NCBI RefSeq assembly: GCF_024199905.1
Contig: NZ_JANAFB010000016.1
Coordinates: 1 to 64,000, forward strand
DNA: 64,000 nt
Direction: 5' to 3'
Source: Rothia santali
GTDB lineage: Bacteria; Actinomycetota; Actinomycetes; Actinomycetales; Micrococcaceae
Each line of letters opens with the position of its first letter. Position 1 is the stretch's first letter. Made by a program: the position numbers and the translations under genes. Below, piece by piece: positions 56,282 through 64,000 of this stretch. The notes beneath the pieces were generated by a model, which was given only the letters and a program-made list of their open reading frames with translations, had not been told where the DNA came from and made no database searches.

Positions 56282-56971
56282 CTAGAAGAGCCGGCCGGCC
56301 GAGTCGTCGACGCCGCGCATCGCGTCGTAGTCGAGCGTGACGCAGTCGATGCCCCGGTCGACGGCCAGGACCCGCGCCTGCGGCCTGATCTGCTGGGCGG
56401 CGAAGATCCCGCGCACGGGAGCCAGCAGGGGGTCCCGGTTGAGCAGCTCCAGGTACCGGGTCAGCTGCTCGACGCCGTCGATGTCTCCGCGGCGCTTGAG
56501 CTCGACGGCGACCGTGTGCCCGGCCCCGTCGCGCGCGAGCAGGTCCACCGGCCCGATGGCCGTGGGGTACTCCCGGCGCACCAGGTTGTACCCGGGGCCC
56601 AGGACGTCCATCTGCTCCGCGAGCAGCCGCTGGAGATCCGCCTCGACGCCGTCCTTGATGAGGCCGGGGTCGACCCCGAGCTCGTGCTCGGAGTCGTGGT
56701 GCTTGGCGTGGACGCGCACGACGAGGCGGTCGTCGGTCTTCGCCGCTTGCACGGTCCAGACCTCCTCCACGTCGGGGTCCTCCTCCTCGGACGGGCCCAC
56801 GTGGAGCCGGGCGGGCGGGGACATCCAGTTCAGCGGCTTGTAGGAGCCGCCGTCGGAATGGACCAGGACGGAGCCGTCGGCCTTCACCATGAGCAGCCTG
56901 ACGGCGCGCGGAAGGTGGGCCTTGAGGCGGCCGACGTAGTCGACAGAGCATTCAGCTATCACGAGACGCAC
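56282..56971 (-). CDS. nucS: mismatch-specific endonuclease NucS/EndoMS
   Basis: NucS cleaves both strands at mismatches and replaces MutS/MutL in most Actinobacteria. The 229-residue protein has an N-terminal DNA-binding domain (about 1-100) and the PD-(D/E)xK nuclease with Asp143 in PVDLLARD, Glu157 and Lys159 in AVELKRRG. It ends GRLF, like the sliding-clamp-binding C-terminus described for the corynebacterial enzyme. GTG 56971 lies 7 bases after a TACAGT -10 element and begins the family sequence [16 protein letters not shown]; upstream in-frame codons lie beyond the promoter. Confidence 0.95.
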   Translation of the reverse strand: MRLVIAECSVDYVGRLKAHLPRAVRLLMVKADGSVLVHSDGGSYKPLNWMSPPARLHVGPSEEEDPDVEEVWTVQAAKTDDRLVVRVHAKHHDSEHELGVDPGLIKDGVEADLQRLLAEQMDVLGPGYNLVRREYPTAIGPVDLLARDGAGHTVAVELKRRGDIDGVEQLTRYLELLNRDPLLAPVRGIFAAQQIRPQARVLAVDRGIDCVTLDYDAMRGVDDSAGRLF

Positions 56972-56978
56972 GGGCTCC

Positions 56979-56984
56979 ACTGTA
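56979..56984 (-). promoter_or_regulatory. nucS -10 element
   Basis: TACAGT on the minus strand, 7 bases before the GTG, predicts a leaderless mRNA. Confidence 0.5.
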
Positions 56985-57006
56985 CAAGCGCCGGCGACCC
57001 CTGTGC

Positions 57007-57012
57007 CACAAT
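57007..57012 (+). promoter_or_regulatory. -10 element of the zinc-ribbon gene
   Basis: CACAAT lies 7 bases before ATG 57020, again leaderless, and is back to back with the nucS promoter. Confidence 0.35.
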
Positions 57013-57019
57013 GAGCCCC

Positions 57020-57355
57020 ATGGCACCCTCCCGATCCCGACGACCCGGCCGCAGCTCCCAGTCGGGGCACGGCAAGGCCGGCCCGAGCAAGTGGCAGCGC
57101 CAGGGCCCGGTCGGGGACATCTCCCGCATCCTCGACCCCGCGCCCCGCATCGAGCGCGACGCCGCGGGGGAGTGGCACGTGCGCCACGTCCCGGCCTCCG
57201 GGGCGCGGAAGGTCTACACCTGCCCCGGTTGCGGCCGCGGCATCCCCCCGGGGGTCGCGCACGTGGTGGTCTGGCGGACGGACGGGCTGTTCGGGGACCG
57301 GCGGGCGGTGGAGGAGCGCCGCCACTGGCACCTCAAGTGCTGGCAGGCGCGCTGA
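57020..57355 (+). CDS. small zinc-ribbon-like protein of unknown function
   Basis: The 111-residue protein has a basic N-terminus ([12 protein letters not shown]) and then a likely zinc site made of [14 protein letters not shown] (about residues 72-85) and RRHWHLKCW (about 100-108), giving Cys2 plus His/Cys ligands. Homologues are common in Actinobacteria and sometimes labelled ATP/GTP-binding protein, but I see no P-loop. It is divergent from nucS with only 48 bases between the two start codons. A nucleic-acid role is possible but not shown. Confidence 0.75.
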   Translation: MAPSRSRRPGRSSQSGHGKAGPSKWQRQGPVGDISRILDPAPRIERDAAGEWHVRHVPASGARKVYTCPGCGRGIPPGVAHVVVWRTDGLFGDRRAVEERRHWHLKCWQAR

Positions 57356-57400
57356 GGCGCGGGCCCGGGCAAGCGACGTCGGGCGCCCGCCCGGAGCGGC

Positions 57401-58685
57401 TCAGCTGCGGTCCTGCAGGGGGATGAGGATCTCCCGGAGCAGCAGCAGGCCCGAGGCCGCGACGGGGATCGCCACGATGGCCCCCAGCACGCCCCACAGG
57501 GCCCCGCCGCCCGCCACCGCGATCACGGCGACCGCCGCCGGCACGGCCACGGCCCGCTTCATGATGCGCGGCGAGACGAAGTACGCCTCGACCTGCAGGT
57601 AGGCGAAGTAGCAGGCGGCGTAGACGAGCGCCGTCTGCCACCCCTGCAGCAGCGCGATGAATGTGACCAGGATGCCGGCCACGACGCCGCCGATCAGGGG
57701 GACGAAGGCCAGCAGCGCGACGACGAAGGCGGTCAGCAGGGCGAACGGCACGCCTAGGATGCTCATGAGGATGAACGCGACGGTGGCGTTGAGCAGCGCG
57801 ACGATGGCCTGGCCCATCACGTAGTTGCCCACCGAGCGGGTGATCTTCTCCGTCAGCTCCTCCACGCGCGGCCGCTTGGAGGTGGGCGCGAGCCGCACGC
57901 CCCAGGCCTTGATCGTGGGCAGCGAGGCGAGGAAGTACAGCGCCAGGAACATCACGATCAGGGTTCCGGTGATGACCTGGGCGATGGTCGAGCCGGCGTT
58001 GACCAGGCTGTTGAGGAAGCTGCCCACCACGTTGGAGTCGCTGAAAAGGTTGGAGAAGAAGTTCTCCGCCTCGGCGTCCACGCGGTCCCGGATGCCGAAC
58101 TGCTGGTCCAGGCTGACCATGATGTCCGACTGCAGGAACCTGTCGAAGGTGTCCGGGAAGTTGTTGAGGAACTCCAGCGCCTGACGGGCGATGTTGGGGA
58201 TCACCACCGTGGCCAGCAGCGTCGCCAGCCCCGCGAGCAGCAGCAGCACCGCCCCGACGCCGACCGGGCGCGGCAGGCCGCGGGACTCGATCCAGCGCAC
58301 GAGCGGGTCGAGGCCCAGGGCGATGAACATGGCCCCGGTGATCCAGCCGCCCAGCGCCCCGACGTTGACCGCCACGTAGTAGAAGAGCAGCGCCAGGCCC
58401 ACGCCCACGGTGACCATGAAGCCGGTGTAGATGGGGCGCTGGGTGATGGTGGGCCGCGCGGGGACGGAGGAGGCCCGGCCCGGCGCCTCACCGCCCGCGG
58501 CCGGGGGCACGTCGGGCACCTCCGAGGTCGCCTCGGCGGGCTCCGGCCGCGGGGCGGGGATGTCGAAGCGCGGGCGGGGCTGCGCCCGGGGGTCGTCGCG
58601 GCGGGGCGGGAGCCCGACGCCGCGTGCCGAGCCTCCGCAGGGCGTCGCGCAGGTCGGAGGCCGCCTCCCGGGTCCTTCGCCGCAT
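57401..58685 (-). CDS. AI-2E family transporter (TqsA/YdiK-like permease) with apparent frameshift near the N-terminus
   Basis: This family of eight-helix membrane proteins exports small molecules or ions, AI-2 being one reported substrate. The membrane part (57401 to about 58450) is intact, with the conserved LLAFVPLIGGVVAGILV and the C-terminal VLGAIVAIPVAAS. The best start is ATG 58685, with GGAGGA 7 bases upstream, opening MRRRTREAASDLRDALRRLG. To join the membrane part, one base must be removed near 58600-58640; the in-frame continuation is then LPPRRDDPRAQPRPRFDIPA. Without correction, translation could begin at GTG 58519, giving 372 residues. The corrected length is 427. Confidence 0.85.
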
Positions 58686-58916
58686 CCGCCGTCCTCCGCC
58701 TCTCGTGCCGTTCCGTCGTGTCCGAGATTACCCCTCCGGAGGACGGCCGCGCGCCGGACCCGCGGGACGCGCCGGGTGCGCGGGAGGGGCGCGCTGTCAG
58801 CGGTCGGAGAAAAGCCGCGCGCGGGGCGGGCGCGGCCGGCCCGCTCTGCCAGGATGGAGGGGACGAGAGACGAGGGCGCCCGCGCCGGGCGCCCGCCGAC
58901 GGAAAGGTGACGACCG

Positions 58917-59891
58917 ATGACCGAGAACCCCCTGGGCGAGTCCCGCCCCCACGCGCCCGAGCAGGCCGAGGAGCTGCCCGCCTCCGTCCGCTCCGCGCCC
59001 GACCTGTCCCAGCGCGCCGGGACCTCCGCACCGGACGGGACCGCGTCCGACGGGACCGCGCCCGGCGCGGCCTCCTACCGCCGCGAGGTCACCACCGTGG
59101 AGGAGTTCCAGGAGGTCGCGCAGCTCTCCGCCCGAGGCCCCCTGGTCCTCGCCCTGTACAGCGGGTCCGACGCCGCGGCCGCCCGGGCGGTCTCGGAGCT
59201 CGAGGGTCTGATCGACGAGCTGTCGGGCCGCATCCTGCTGCTCGCGGCGGACATCGACGCCGTGCCCGAGCTCGCCCAGGCCTTCCAGGCCTCCAGCTCC
59301 CTCAGCGTGCTGGCCCTCCTGGGCGGCCGGCCCGCGCCCATGTACAACGCCCCCGTCCCGGCGGAGCAGATCAAGGACCTGCTGGCCCAGGTCGTGGACC
59401 TCGCGCAGCAGTCCCAGCTCACGGACACCTTCGAGCCGGTCGCGCGGGCGGGGGAGGGGGAGCCCGAGGAGAAGCCGCTGCCCCCGCTGCACCAGGAGGC
59501 CCTCGCGGCCCTCGACACCGGCGACTACGCGGCCGCCCGGGACGCCTACCGCCGCGCCCTGAACGAGCAGCCGGCGGACCGCGACGCCGCGGTGGGCCTG
59601 GCCCGGACGGGACTGCTGGAGCGCGTGCACGACGCCGACCTGGGGCAGGCCCGGGCGGCCGCCGCCGAGGCGCCCGACGACGTCGAGGCCCAGCTGCTCG
59701 TCGCGGACCTCGACGTCTCGGGCGGGCACGTCGAGGACGGCCTGAACCGGCTGATCGCGCTGATCGGCCGGAGCGCGCCCGAGGCCAAGAACCGGGTGCG
59801 GGAGCGCCTGCTGGAGCTGTTCGACGTCGTCGGCGCCGAGGATCCCCGGGTCACGGCGGCCCGCGGGCGGCTCATGCGCGTCCTCTTCTGA
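58917..59891 (+). CDS. thioredoxin-like/TPR co-chaperone (YbbN/CnoX family)
   Basis: The 324-residue protein has a disordered Pro/Ala/Ser N-terminus (1-55), a thioredoxin-fold domain (about 56-165) and C-terminal TPR-like helices (about 190-320). The usual WCxxC is replaced by LYSGSDAAA, so no thiol redox activity is expected. This matches the actinobacterial YbbN-type proteins, whose gene (Rv1324 in M. tuberculosis) also lies a little downstream of nucS. YbbN/CnoX proteins hand clients to chaperones. ATG 58917 follows GGAAAGG. Confidence 0.88.
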   Translation: MTENPLGESRPHAPEQAEELPASVRSAPDLSQRAGTSAPDGTASDGTAPGAASYRREVTTVEEFQEVAQLSARGPLVLALYSGSDAAAARAVSELEGLIDELSGRILLLAADIDAVPELAQAFQASSSLSVLALLGGRPAPMYNAPVPAEQIKDLLAQVVDLAQQSQLTDTFEPVARAGEGEPEEKPLPPLHQEALAALDTGDYAAARDAYRRALNEQPADRDAAVGLARTGLLERVHDADLGQARAAAAEAPDDVEAQLLVADLDVSGGHVEDGLNRLIALIGRSAPEAKNRVRERLLELFDVVGAEDPRVTAARGRLMRVLF

Positions 59892-59906
59892 TCCCCTCAC
59901 CCCGTG

Positions 59907-59950
59907 GGACGAGGGCGGGCCGCCCTCCGGGACGAGGCGGGCCCTCGTCC
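59907..59950. terminator. putative hairpin terminator after the thioredoxin-like gene
   Basis: GGACGAGGGC (59907-59916) pairs with GCCCTCGTCC (59941-59950) across a 24-base loop that can fold further. It lies 16 bases after the stop codon. There is no U-tract. Confidence 0.5.
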
Positions 59951-60009
59951 GGGCCGCAATAGACCCGTAGGGTGATGCGGCCCGGGCGGGCGTGTGGTCT
60001 CCTGGGTGT

Positions 60010-60976
60010 ATGACCAGTCACGATCGCTCACCCTCGCCCCACGATCAGCCGCCCCCGGGCCCCCGGCCCGGAGGCGACGACCCGGCCCGGCCCGCCCCGC
60101 CGCCTCACGACGCGGCGGCGGACTCCGGCCCGCCGGCCCCGGGATCCGACGCGCCGCGCGCCCTCGGCGGCGCCGCCCCGGCCCGCCCCGGACCGTCCGG
60201 GCGGACCGGCGCCGGTCACCGGCCGGGAGGCCATCGCCCTGCGCGGGCTCACCAAGACCTACGGTGAGAAGGCCGCCGTCCAGTCGATCGACCTGGACAT
60301 CCCCGCGGGCTCGACCTACGGCCTGGTCGGCCGCAACGGCGCCGGCAAGACGACCACGCTGTCCATGGCCACGGGCCTGCTGCGCCCGACCGCCGGGGCC
60401 GCCGTCGTGCGCGGGATCGACGTCTGGGCCCGGCCGCGCGAGGCCAAGCAGGTCCTCGGCGTCCTGCCCGACGGCGTGCACCTCTTCGACCGCCTCACCG
60501 GCCGGCAGCTGATCACCTACGCGGGCCTGCTGCACGGCCTGGACCGCGAGACCGTGGCCGAGCGGACCGAGGACCTGCTGCGGGCGATGGACCTGCTCGA
60601 CGCCGGCGGGAAGCCCGTCACCGACTACTCGGCGGGCATGCGCAAGAAGGTCGCGCTCGCCTCGGCGATGGTGCACTCGCCCAAGGTCCTGGTCCTGGAC
60701 GAGCCCTTCGAGTCGGTGGACCCCGTCTCGGCCTCGAATATCCGGGACATCCTCGCCGGCTTCGCCCGGCACGGGGGCACCGTGGTCGTCTCCAGCCACG
60801 TCATGGACCTGGTGCAGCGGATGTGCGACCACGTCGCGATCATGGACTCGGGCCGCATCCTCGCGGCCGGCACCGTGGACGAGGTGCGCGGGGAGCGCAG
60901 CCTGGAGGAGACATTCGTCGAGCTCGTCGGCGGCCGGGTCGAGTCGGAGGGGATCACATGGTTGGGAACCTCCTGA
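60010..60976 (+). pseudogene. ABC exporter ATP-binding protein, interrupted by an apparent one-base insertion
   Basis: The ATPase core (from about 60225) has LRGLTKTYGEKAAV, Walker A GRNGAGKTT, the signature-like YSAGMRKKVALA, Walker B VLVLDEPFE and an H-loop SSHVM. The core frame has no ATG, GTG or TTG before Walker A. Upstream, ATG 60010 opens a Pro/Asp/His-rich 60-residue tail (MTSHDRSPSPHDQPPPG) in the preceding frame, which runs past the core start to a stop at 60267. Removing one G from CCGGGCGG (60197-60204) joins tail and core into 321 residues. It is either a sequence error or a real inactivation. The stop overlaps the permease gene. Confidence 0.8.
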
Positions 60977-62535
60977 AGCTGAAGCTGCTCCACCTCGGGG
61001 CGGCCTTCCGCCGCAGCGTCTGGGCCATCGTCGGCATGGCGATCGGCGCGCTGTACGGGCTGGGGCTGCTGGCCGGCGTCGTCGGCGCGTTCATCGCCTT
61101 GCACGGCGACGCCGAGCTGGCGCGGCTGATCGCCGTGTGCCTCGGCTCGCTGATCGCGGTGGCGTGGCTCGTCGTGCCGCTGGTCGCCTCGGGCGCCGAC
61201 GCCACCCTGGACCCCGAGCTGCTGGCGCCCTATCCGCTGAGGCCTCGGCAGATCGCGGGGGCCCAGCTGGCGGGGTCGCTGATCGGCATCGTCGGCCCCC
61301 TCACGCTGCTGGCCCTGCTCGCGCCCGCCTTCGCGTGGGCGTCGCCGCTGGCGGTGATCGTCGGGCTCGTCTCCGCCCTGCTCGGGTACGCGCTCGTGGT
61401 GGTGTGCTCGCGGCTGGTCACGGCCCTGAGCATCGCGCTGAGGTCGCGGCGCTTCGTCACGGAGGCCATCGGCGCCGTGGTGTTCCTCGCCGCCATGATC
61501 GCGGCCCCGGTGATCGTGACGGTCGGCGAGGGGCTCGCCTCCGCGGGCGCGCTGCGGACGGTCGCGGAGGTCGCGGCCTGGACGCCGCTCGGGGTGGCCT
61601 GGTCCATCCCCGGGGACCTCGCGCTGGGCGCCGCCGGCCTGGCGGCCGCCCGGGCCGCGCTGCTTCTGGCCTACCTCGCGGCGGGACTGCTCGTGTGGGA
61701 CCGGGTCGTGGCCCACCAGATCTCGCACGTCGGGCAGTCGGGCGGGTCCGCCCGCTCGACGCGCTCCGGCACGTCGGGCGTGGGCGCCCTCGGCCTGTTC
61801 CCCGCGACGCCGGCCGGCGCGGTGGCCGCGCGCACCTCGACCTACGTGCTCAAGGACCCGCGGATGAACCTGAACCTGGTCATGGTCCCCGCGCTCTTCG
61901 TGCTGTTCTACTTCTTCGCCCGGCTCAACGAGGGCGGATTCCAGCTGGGCCTGGTGGGGCCGATCTCCGCGGTCCTGCTCACCTGGGTCACCTGCTACGC
62001 GGTGTCCTACGACAACACCGCGTTCTCGCTGCACGTGACCGCGCCGCTGTCCGGGCGCGCGGACCGGTGGGGGCGGGTCGTGGGGTTCGGCGTCGTCATG
62101 GTGCCCCTGGTCGTCGCCGCCTCCGTGGTGTCGATGCTCCTCGCCGGGCGGGCCGCCGCGATCCCCGTGAACCTGGGGCTGTCCCTGGGGATCATCCTCA
62201 CGGGCCTGGGGGTGGGGGCCGTCGCCTCGGTGCGCTACGCCTACCCCGTGCCCCCTCCCGGGGCGAGCCCGTGGAAGACCCAGCGCAACGGCGCCGGATT
62301 CGCCAACGCGCTGGCGCAGTTCGTGGGGATCCTCCTCATCGCGCTCCTGGCCTTCCCCGCCTGGGTCCCGGCGCTGGCGTACCTGATCACCGGGTCGCAG
62401 CTGGCCAACTGGCTCACGCTCGGGATCGGCGTCGCGGCCGGGTGCCTCGTCGTCTGGATCGGCGTGCGGCTCGGCGGCGTCTGGTACGAGCGGCGCGCCC
62501 CGGAGCTGTACCGCGACGTCGCGCGCTTCACCTGA
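60958..62535 (+). CDS. ABC exporter permease (ABC-2-like, about twelve membrane segments)
   Basis: The 525-residue protein has about twelve hydrophobic segments in two halves separated by a Ser/Gly/Thr-rich cytosolic linker (about 258-280). It begins MVGNLLKLKLLHLGAAFRRS. ATG 60958 lies inside the end of the ATPase gene (19-base overlap), so both are coupled and form one exporter. The substrate cannot be inferred; similar actinobacterial pairs are annotated only as putative ABC exporters. Confidence 0.85.
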   Translation: MVGNLLKLKLLHLGAAFRRSVWAIVGMAIGALYGLGLLAGVVGAFIALHGDAELARLIAVCLGSLIAVAWLVVPLVASGADATLDPELLAPYPLRPRQIAGAQLAGSLIGIVGPLTLLALLAPAFAWASPLAVIVGLVSALLGYALVVVCSRLVTALSIALRSRRFVTEAIGAVVFLAAMIAAPVIVTVGEGLASAGALRTVAEVAAWTPLGVAWSIPGDLALGAAGLAAARAALLLAYLAAGLLVWDRVVAHQISHVGQSGGSARSTRSGTSGVGALGLFPATPAGAVAARTSTYVLKDPRMNLNLVMVPALFVLFYFFARLNEGGFQLGLVGPISAVLLTWVTCYAVSYDNTAFSLHVTAPLSGRADRWGRVVGFGVVMVPLVVAASVVSMLLAGRAAAIPVNLGLSLGIILTGLGVGAVASVRYAYPVPPPGASPWKTQRNGAGFANALAQFVGILLIALLAFPAWVPALAYLITGSQLANWLTLGIGVAAGCLVVWIGVRLGGVWYERRAPELYRDVARFT

Positions 62536-62598
62536 GGCGTCCCGGCCCGGCGGCGCCCCGGCCGCTCCCGGCGGGTTCATCCGGGGGCGGCCGGGGCG

Positions 62599-62604
62599 TA
62601 GAAT
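62599..62604 (+). promoter_or_regulatory. -10 element of the DUF3039 gene
   Basis: TAGAAT ends 7 bases before ATG 62612, predicting a leaderless mRNA. Confidence 0.55.
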
Positions 62605-62611
62605 GGTGGGC

Positions 62612-62932
62612 ATGATGTTTGCCCGCTCACCCGAGATCCTGAACTCCACCGAGCCCCTGGACGACACCGGTTACGGGTCCGCCCCGGGCGGTGCCGCCAC
62701 CATCGAGCGCGAGGAGACGCGGCAGCTCTCCGAGCCCGGCGACCACGAGCGCTTCGCGCACTACGTGCGCAAGGAGAAGATCATGGAGTCGGCGCTGTCC
62801 GGCGAGCCGGTCATCGCCCTGTGCGGCAAGGTCTGGACCCCGGGCCGGGACCCGGAGCGCTTCCCGGTCTGCCCCGAGTGCAAGGAAGTCTACGAGGCCA
62901 TGCGCGGCGGGGGCGACGAGGGCGACGAGTAG
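62612..62932 (+). CDS. DUF3039 domain-containing protein
   Basis: The 106-residue protein has an acidic N-terminus and a C-terminal zinc-ribbon-like part: HYVRKEKIMES, ALCGKVWTP (Cys about 70) and FPVCPECKEVYE (CxxC about 85-88), so His and three Cys residues could hold zinc. ATG 62612 is chosen because it lies at the predicted transcription start; an ATG 9 bases earlier would lie upstream of it. DUF3039 genes commonly sit before a DEAD/DEAH helicase gene in Actinobacteria, as here. The function is unknown. Confidence 0.85.
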   Translation: MMFARSPEILNSTEPLDDTGYGSAPGGAATIEREETRQLSEPGDHERFAHYVRKEKIMESALSGEPVIALCGKVWTPGRDPERFPVCPECKEVYEAMRGGGDEGDE

Positions 62933-63042
62933 CCCCGTCCCCCACCCCTGACCCGGCGGCGTCGTGCCCACGGCGCCGCCGTCGCCGTGCACGGGCCGCG
63001 ACCGCGCGCCCCCAGAAGACCAGCAGGAGCGAGTAGCCACCA

Positions 63043-64000
63043 GTGACCGAAGACTCATCACAACCGTCCCTGTTCGGCGGAGCCGGCGCGGAGATGCCCC
63101 CGGCCTACCCGGACCGCGCCGCATGGGGGACCGCCTCCAAGCTGCGCGCCTGGCAGGCCGAGGCCCTCGAGAAGTACTTCGCGAGCCAGCCCCGCGACTT
63201 CATGACGGTCGCGACGCCGGGCGCCGGCAAGACCACCTTCGCGCTGCGCGTGGCCAAGGAGCTCATGGACCGCGGGACGGTCGCGCGGCTGACCGTCGTC
63301 GCGCCCACCGACCACCTGAAGTCGCAGTGGGCCGACGCCGCCGCCCGGGTCGGCATCGCGATCGACCCGAACTTCAAGAACGCCGACGGCCAGCACGCCC
63401 GCGGCTTCCAGGGCGTCGCGCTGACCTACGCGCAGGTCGCCAACAAGCCGCTGCTGCACCGGGCCCGGACGGAGAACGCCCGCACCCTGGTGGTCCTCGA
63501 CGAGATCCACCACGCCGGCGACGCGCTGTCCTGGGGCGACGGCCTGCGCGAGGCCTTCGAGCCGGCGCACCGGCGCCTGGCCCTGACCGGCACGCCGTTC
63601 CGCTCCGACTCCTCCCAGATCCCCTTCGTCCGCTACGAGGCGGACCAGGAGGGGCTGCTGCGCTCGCAGGCCGACTACTCCTACGGCTACGGCCCGGCGC
63701 TGACCGACCACGTCGTGCGCCCGGTGCTGTTCATGGCCTACTCGGGCCAGATGCGCTGGCGCACCAGCGCGGGGGAGGAGATGGCCGCGGAGCTCGGCGA
63801 GGGCTTCACCAAGGACATCACGGCCCAGGCCTGGCGCACCGCGCTGGACCCCCGCGGGCAGTGGATCCCCTCGGTCCTGGCCGCCGCAGACCAGCGGCTC
63901 ACCGAGGTCCGCCGCACCGTGCCCGACGCCGGCGGCCTCGTCATCGCGACCAACCACGAGGACGCCCGCGCCTACGCCGCCCGCCTCGAGAAGATCACCG
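63043..64000 (+). CDS. DEAD/DEAH-box helicase (superfamily 2), cut by the window end
   Basis: The first 319 residues are present and the frame is open at the edge. Motifs in order are an N-terminal tail, KLRAWQAEALEKYF (Q-motif-like, about 30-43), Walker A TPGAGKTT (about 61-68), Walker B/DEIHH (about 155-159) and motif III LTGTPFRS (about 179-186). The second RecA domain is only beginning (GLVIATNHEDARAYAARLEK). The pattern is that of the actinobacterial UvrB/RadD-like SF2 helicases that follow DUF3039. GTG 63043 has CAGCAGGAGCG upstream. Confidence 0.88.
   Translation, partial: MTEDSSQPSLFGGAGAEMPPAYPDRAAWGTASKLRAWQAEALEKYFASQPRDFMTVATPGAGKTTFALRVAKELMDRGTVARLTVVAPTDHLKSQWADAAARVGIAIDPNFKNADGQHARGFQGVALTYAQVANKPLLHRARTENARTLVVLDEIHHAGDALSWGDGLREAFEPAHRRLALTGTPFRSDSSQIPFVRYEADQEGLLRSQADYSYGYGPALTDHVVRPVLFMAYSGQMRWRTSAGEEMAAELGEGFTKDITAQAWRTALDPRGQWIPSVLAAADQRLTEVRRTVPDAGGLVIATNHEDARAYAARLEKIT

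Noticed and set aside
60365-60976. Starting the ABC ATPase at ATG 60365
   Set aside because: This would remove Walker A, leaving a protein that cannot bind ATP; the frame break upstream is a better explanation.

Overview
The window is a contiguous piece of a very GC-rich actinobacterial chromosome, most likely from a coccoid member of the Micrococcaceae (Kocuria/Micrococcus/Rothia-like). The signs are: a tmRNA tag AKSEKRTDFALAA of the Micrococcaceae type; a fused 2-oxoglutarate decarboxylase/dehydrogenase (Kgd); a SigR/RsrA thiol-stress pair followed by the 24-residue ribosomal protein bL37; a GuaB1-family enzyme; NucS mismatch endonuclease instead of MutS/MutL; and the order argS-lysA-hom-thrC-thrB-rho-prfA-prmC-tsaC...wecA-atpI-atpBEFHAGDC, which is shared with Mycobacterium. 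Almost everything is core genome. I see no phage, insertion sequence, CRISPR array or defence island.

Layout. 1-3300: a siderophore-interacting reductase, then the translation and ribosome-rescue genes prfB, smpB and ssrA (tmRNA). 3.4-8.2 kb: a DUF4190 membrane protein, the leftward operon aroA-rsgA-hisN, and a small DoxX-like membrane protein. 8.3-9.8 kb: sigH(sigR)-rsrA with an autoregulatory SigR promoter, facing bL37. 10-14.6 kb: a catalytically degenerate SGNH protein and kgd. 14.9-19 kb: guaB1 and a pair of CNNM/CorC-type membrane proteins preceded by a leaderless 47-codon ORF. 19.1-22.7 kb: zinc uptake (znuA, znuC, znuB) with Zur-like boxes and the convergent regulator gene zur. 22.8-29.2 kb: an MBL-fold hydrolase, a HIT protein, a 640-base structured intergenic region, the giant helicase gene hrpA, and tRNA-Arg(CCG). 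29.3-42 kb: argS, the aspartate-family amino-acid genes lysA, hom, thrC and thrB, then rho, prfA, prmC and tsaC. 42-48 kb: a surface-polysaccharide block (SDR epimerase, two-domain GT2 enzyme, CapD/PglF-type dehydratase, WecA/TagO-type transferase). 48.1-56.1 kb: the ATP synthase operon with two accessory genes. 56.3-64 kb: nucS, a zinc-ribbon protein, an AI-2E-type permease, a thioredoxin-like TPR protein, an ABC exporter pair, DUF3039, and a DEAD/DEAH helicase cut by the window end.

Regulation. Many genes (prfB, guaB1, the 16,422 ORF, the 22,778 hydrolase, argS, nucS, the 57,020 gene, DUF3039) have a TANNNT -10 element 6-8 bases before the start codon, which suggests leaderless mRNAs. Rho is the opposite: its promoter lies inside thrB and it has a leader of about 400 bases with two hairpins repeating the same decamer.

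Cautions. Four genes (lysA, tsaC, the AI-2E permease and an ABC ATPase) each need a one-base correction to read through. They may be real mutations or homopolymer errors in the sequence. No clearly new multi-gene system was found. The best leads are the inverted-repeat element at 24.2-24.4 kb, the rho leader, the two-promoter/two-start sigR arrangement, the leaderless small ORF before the CorC pair, and the SGNH protein that has lost its catalytic residues.
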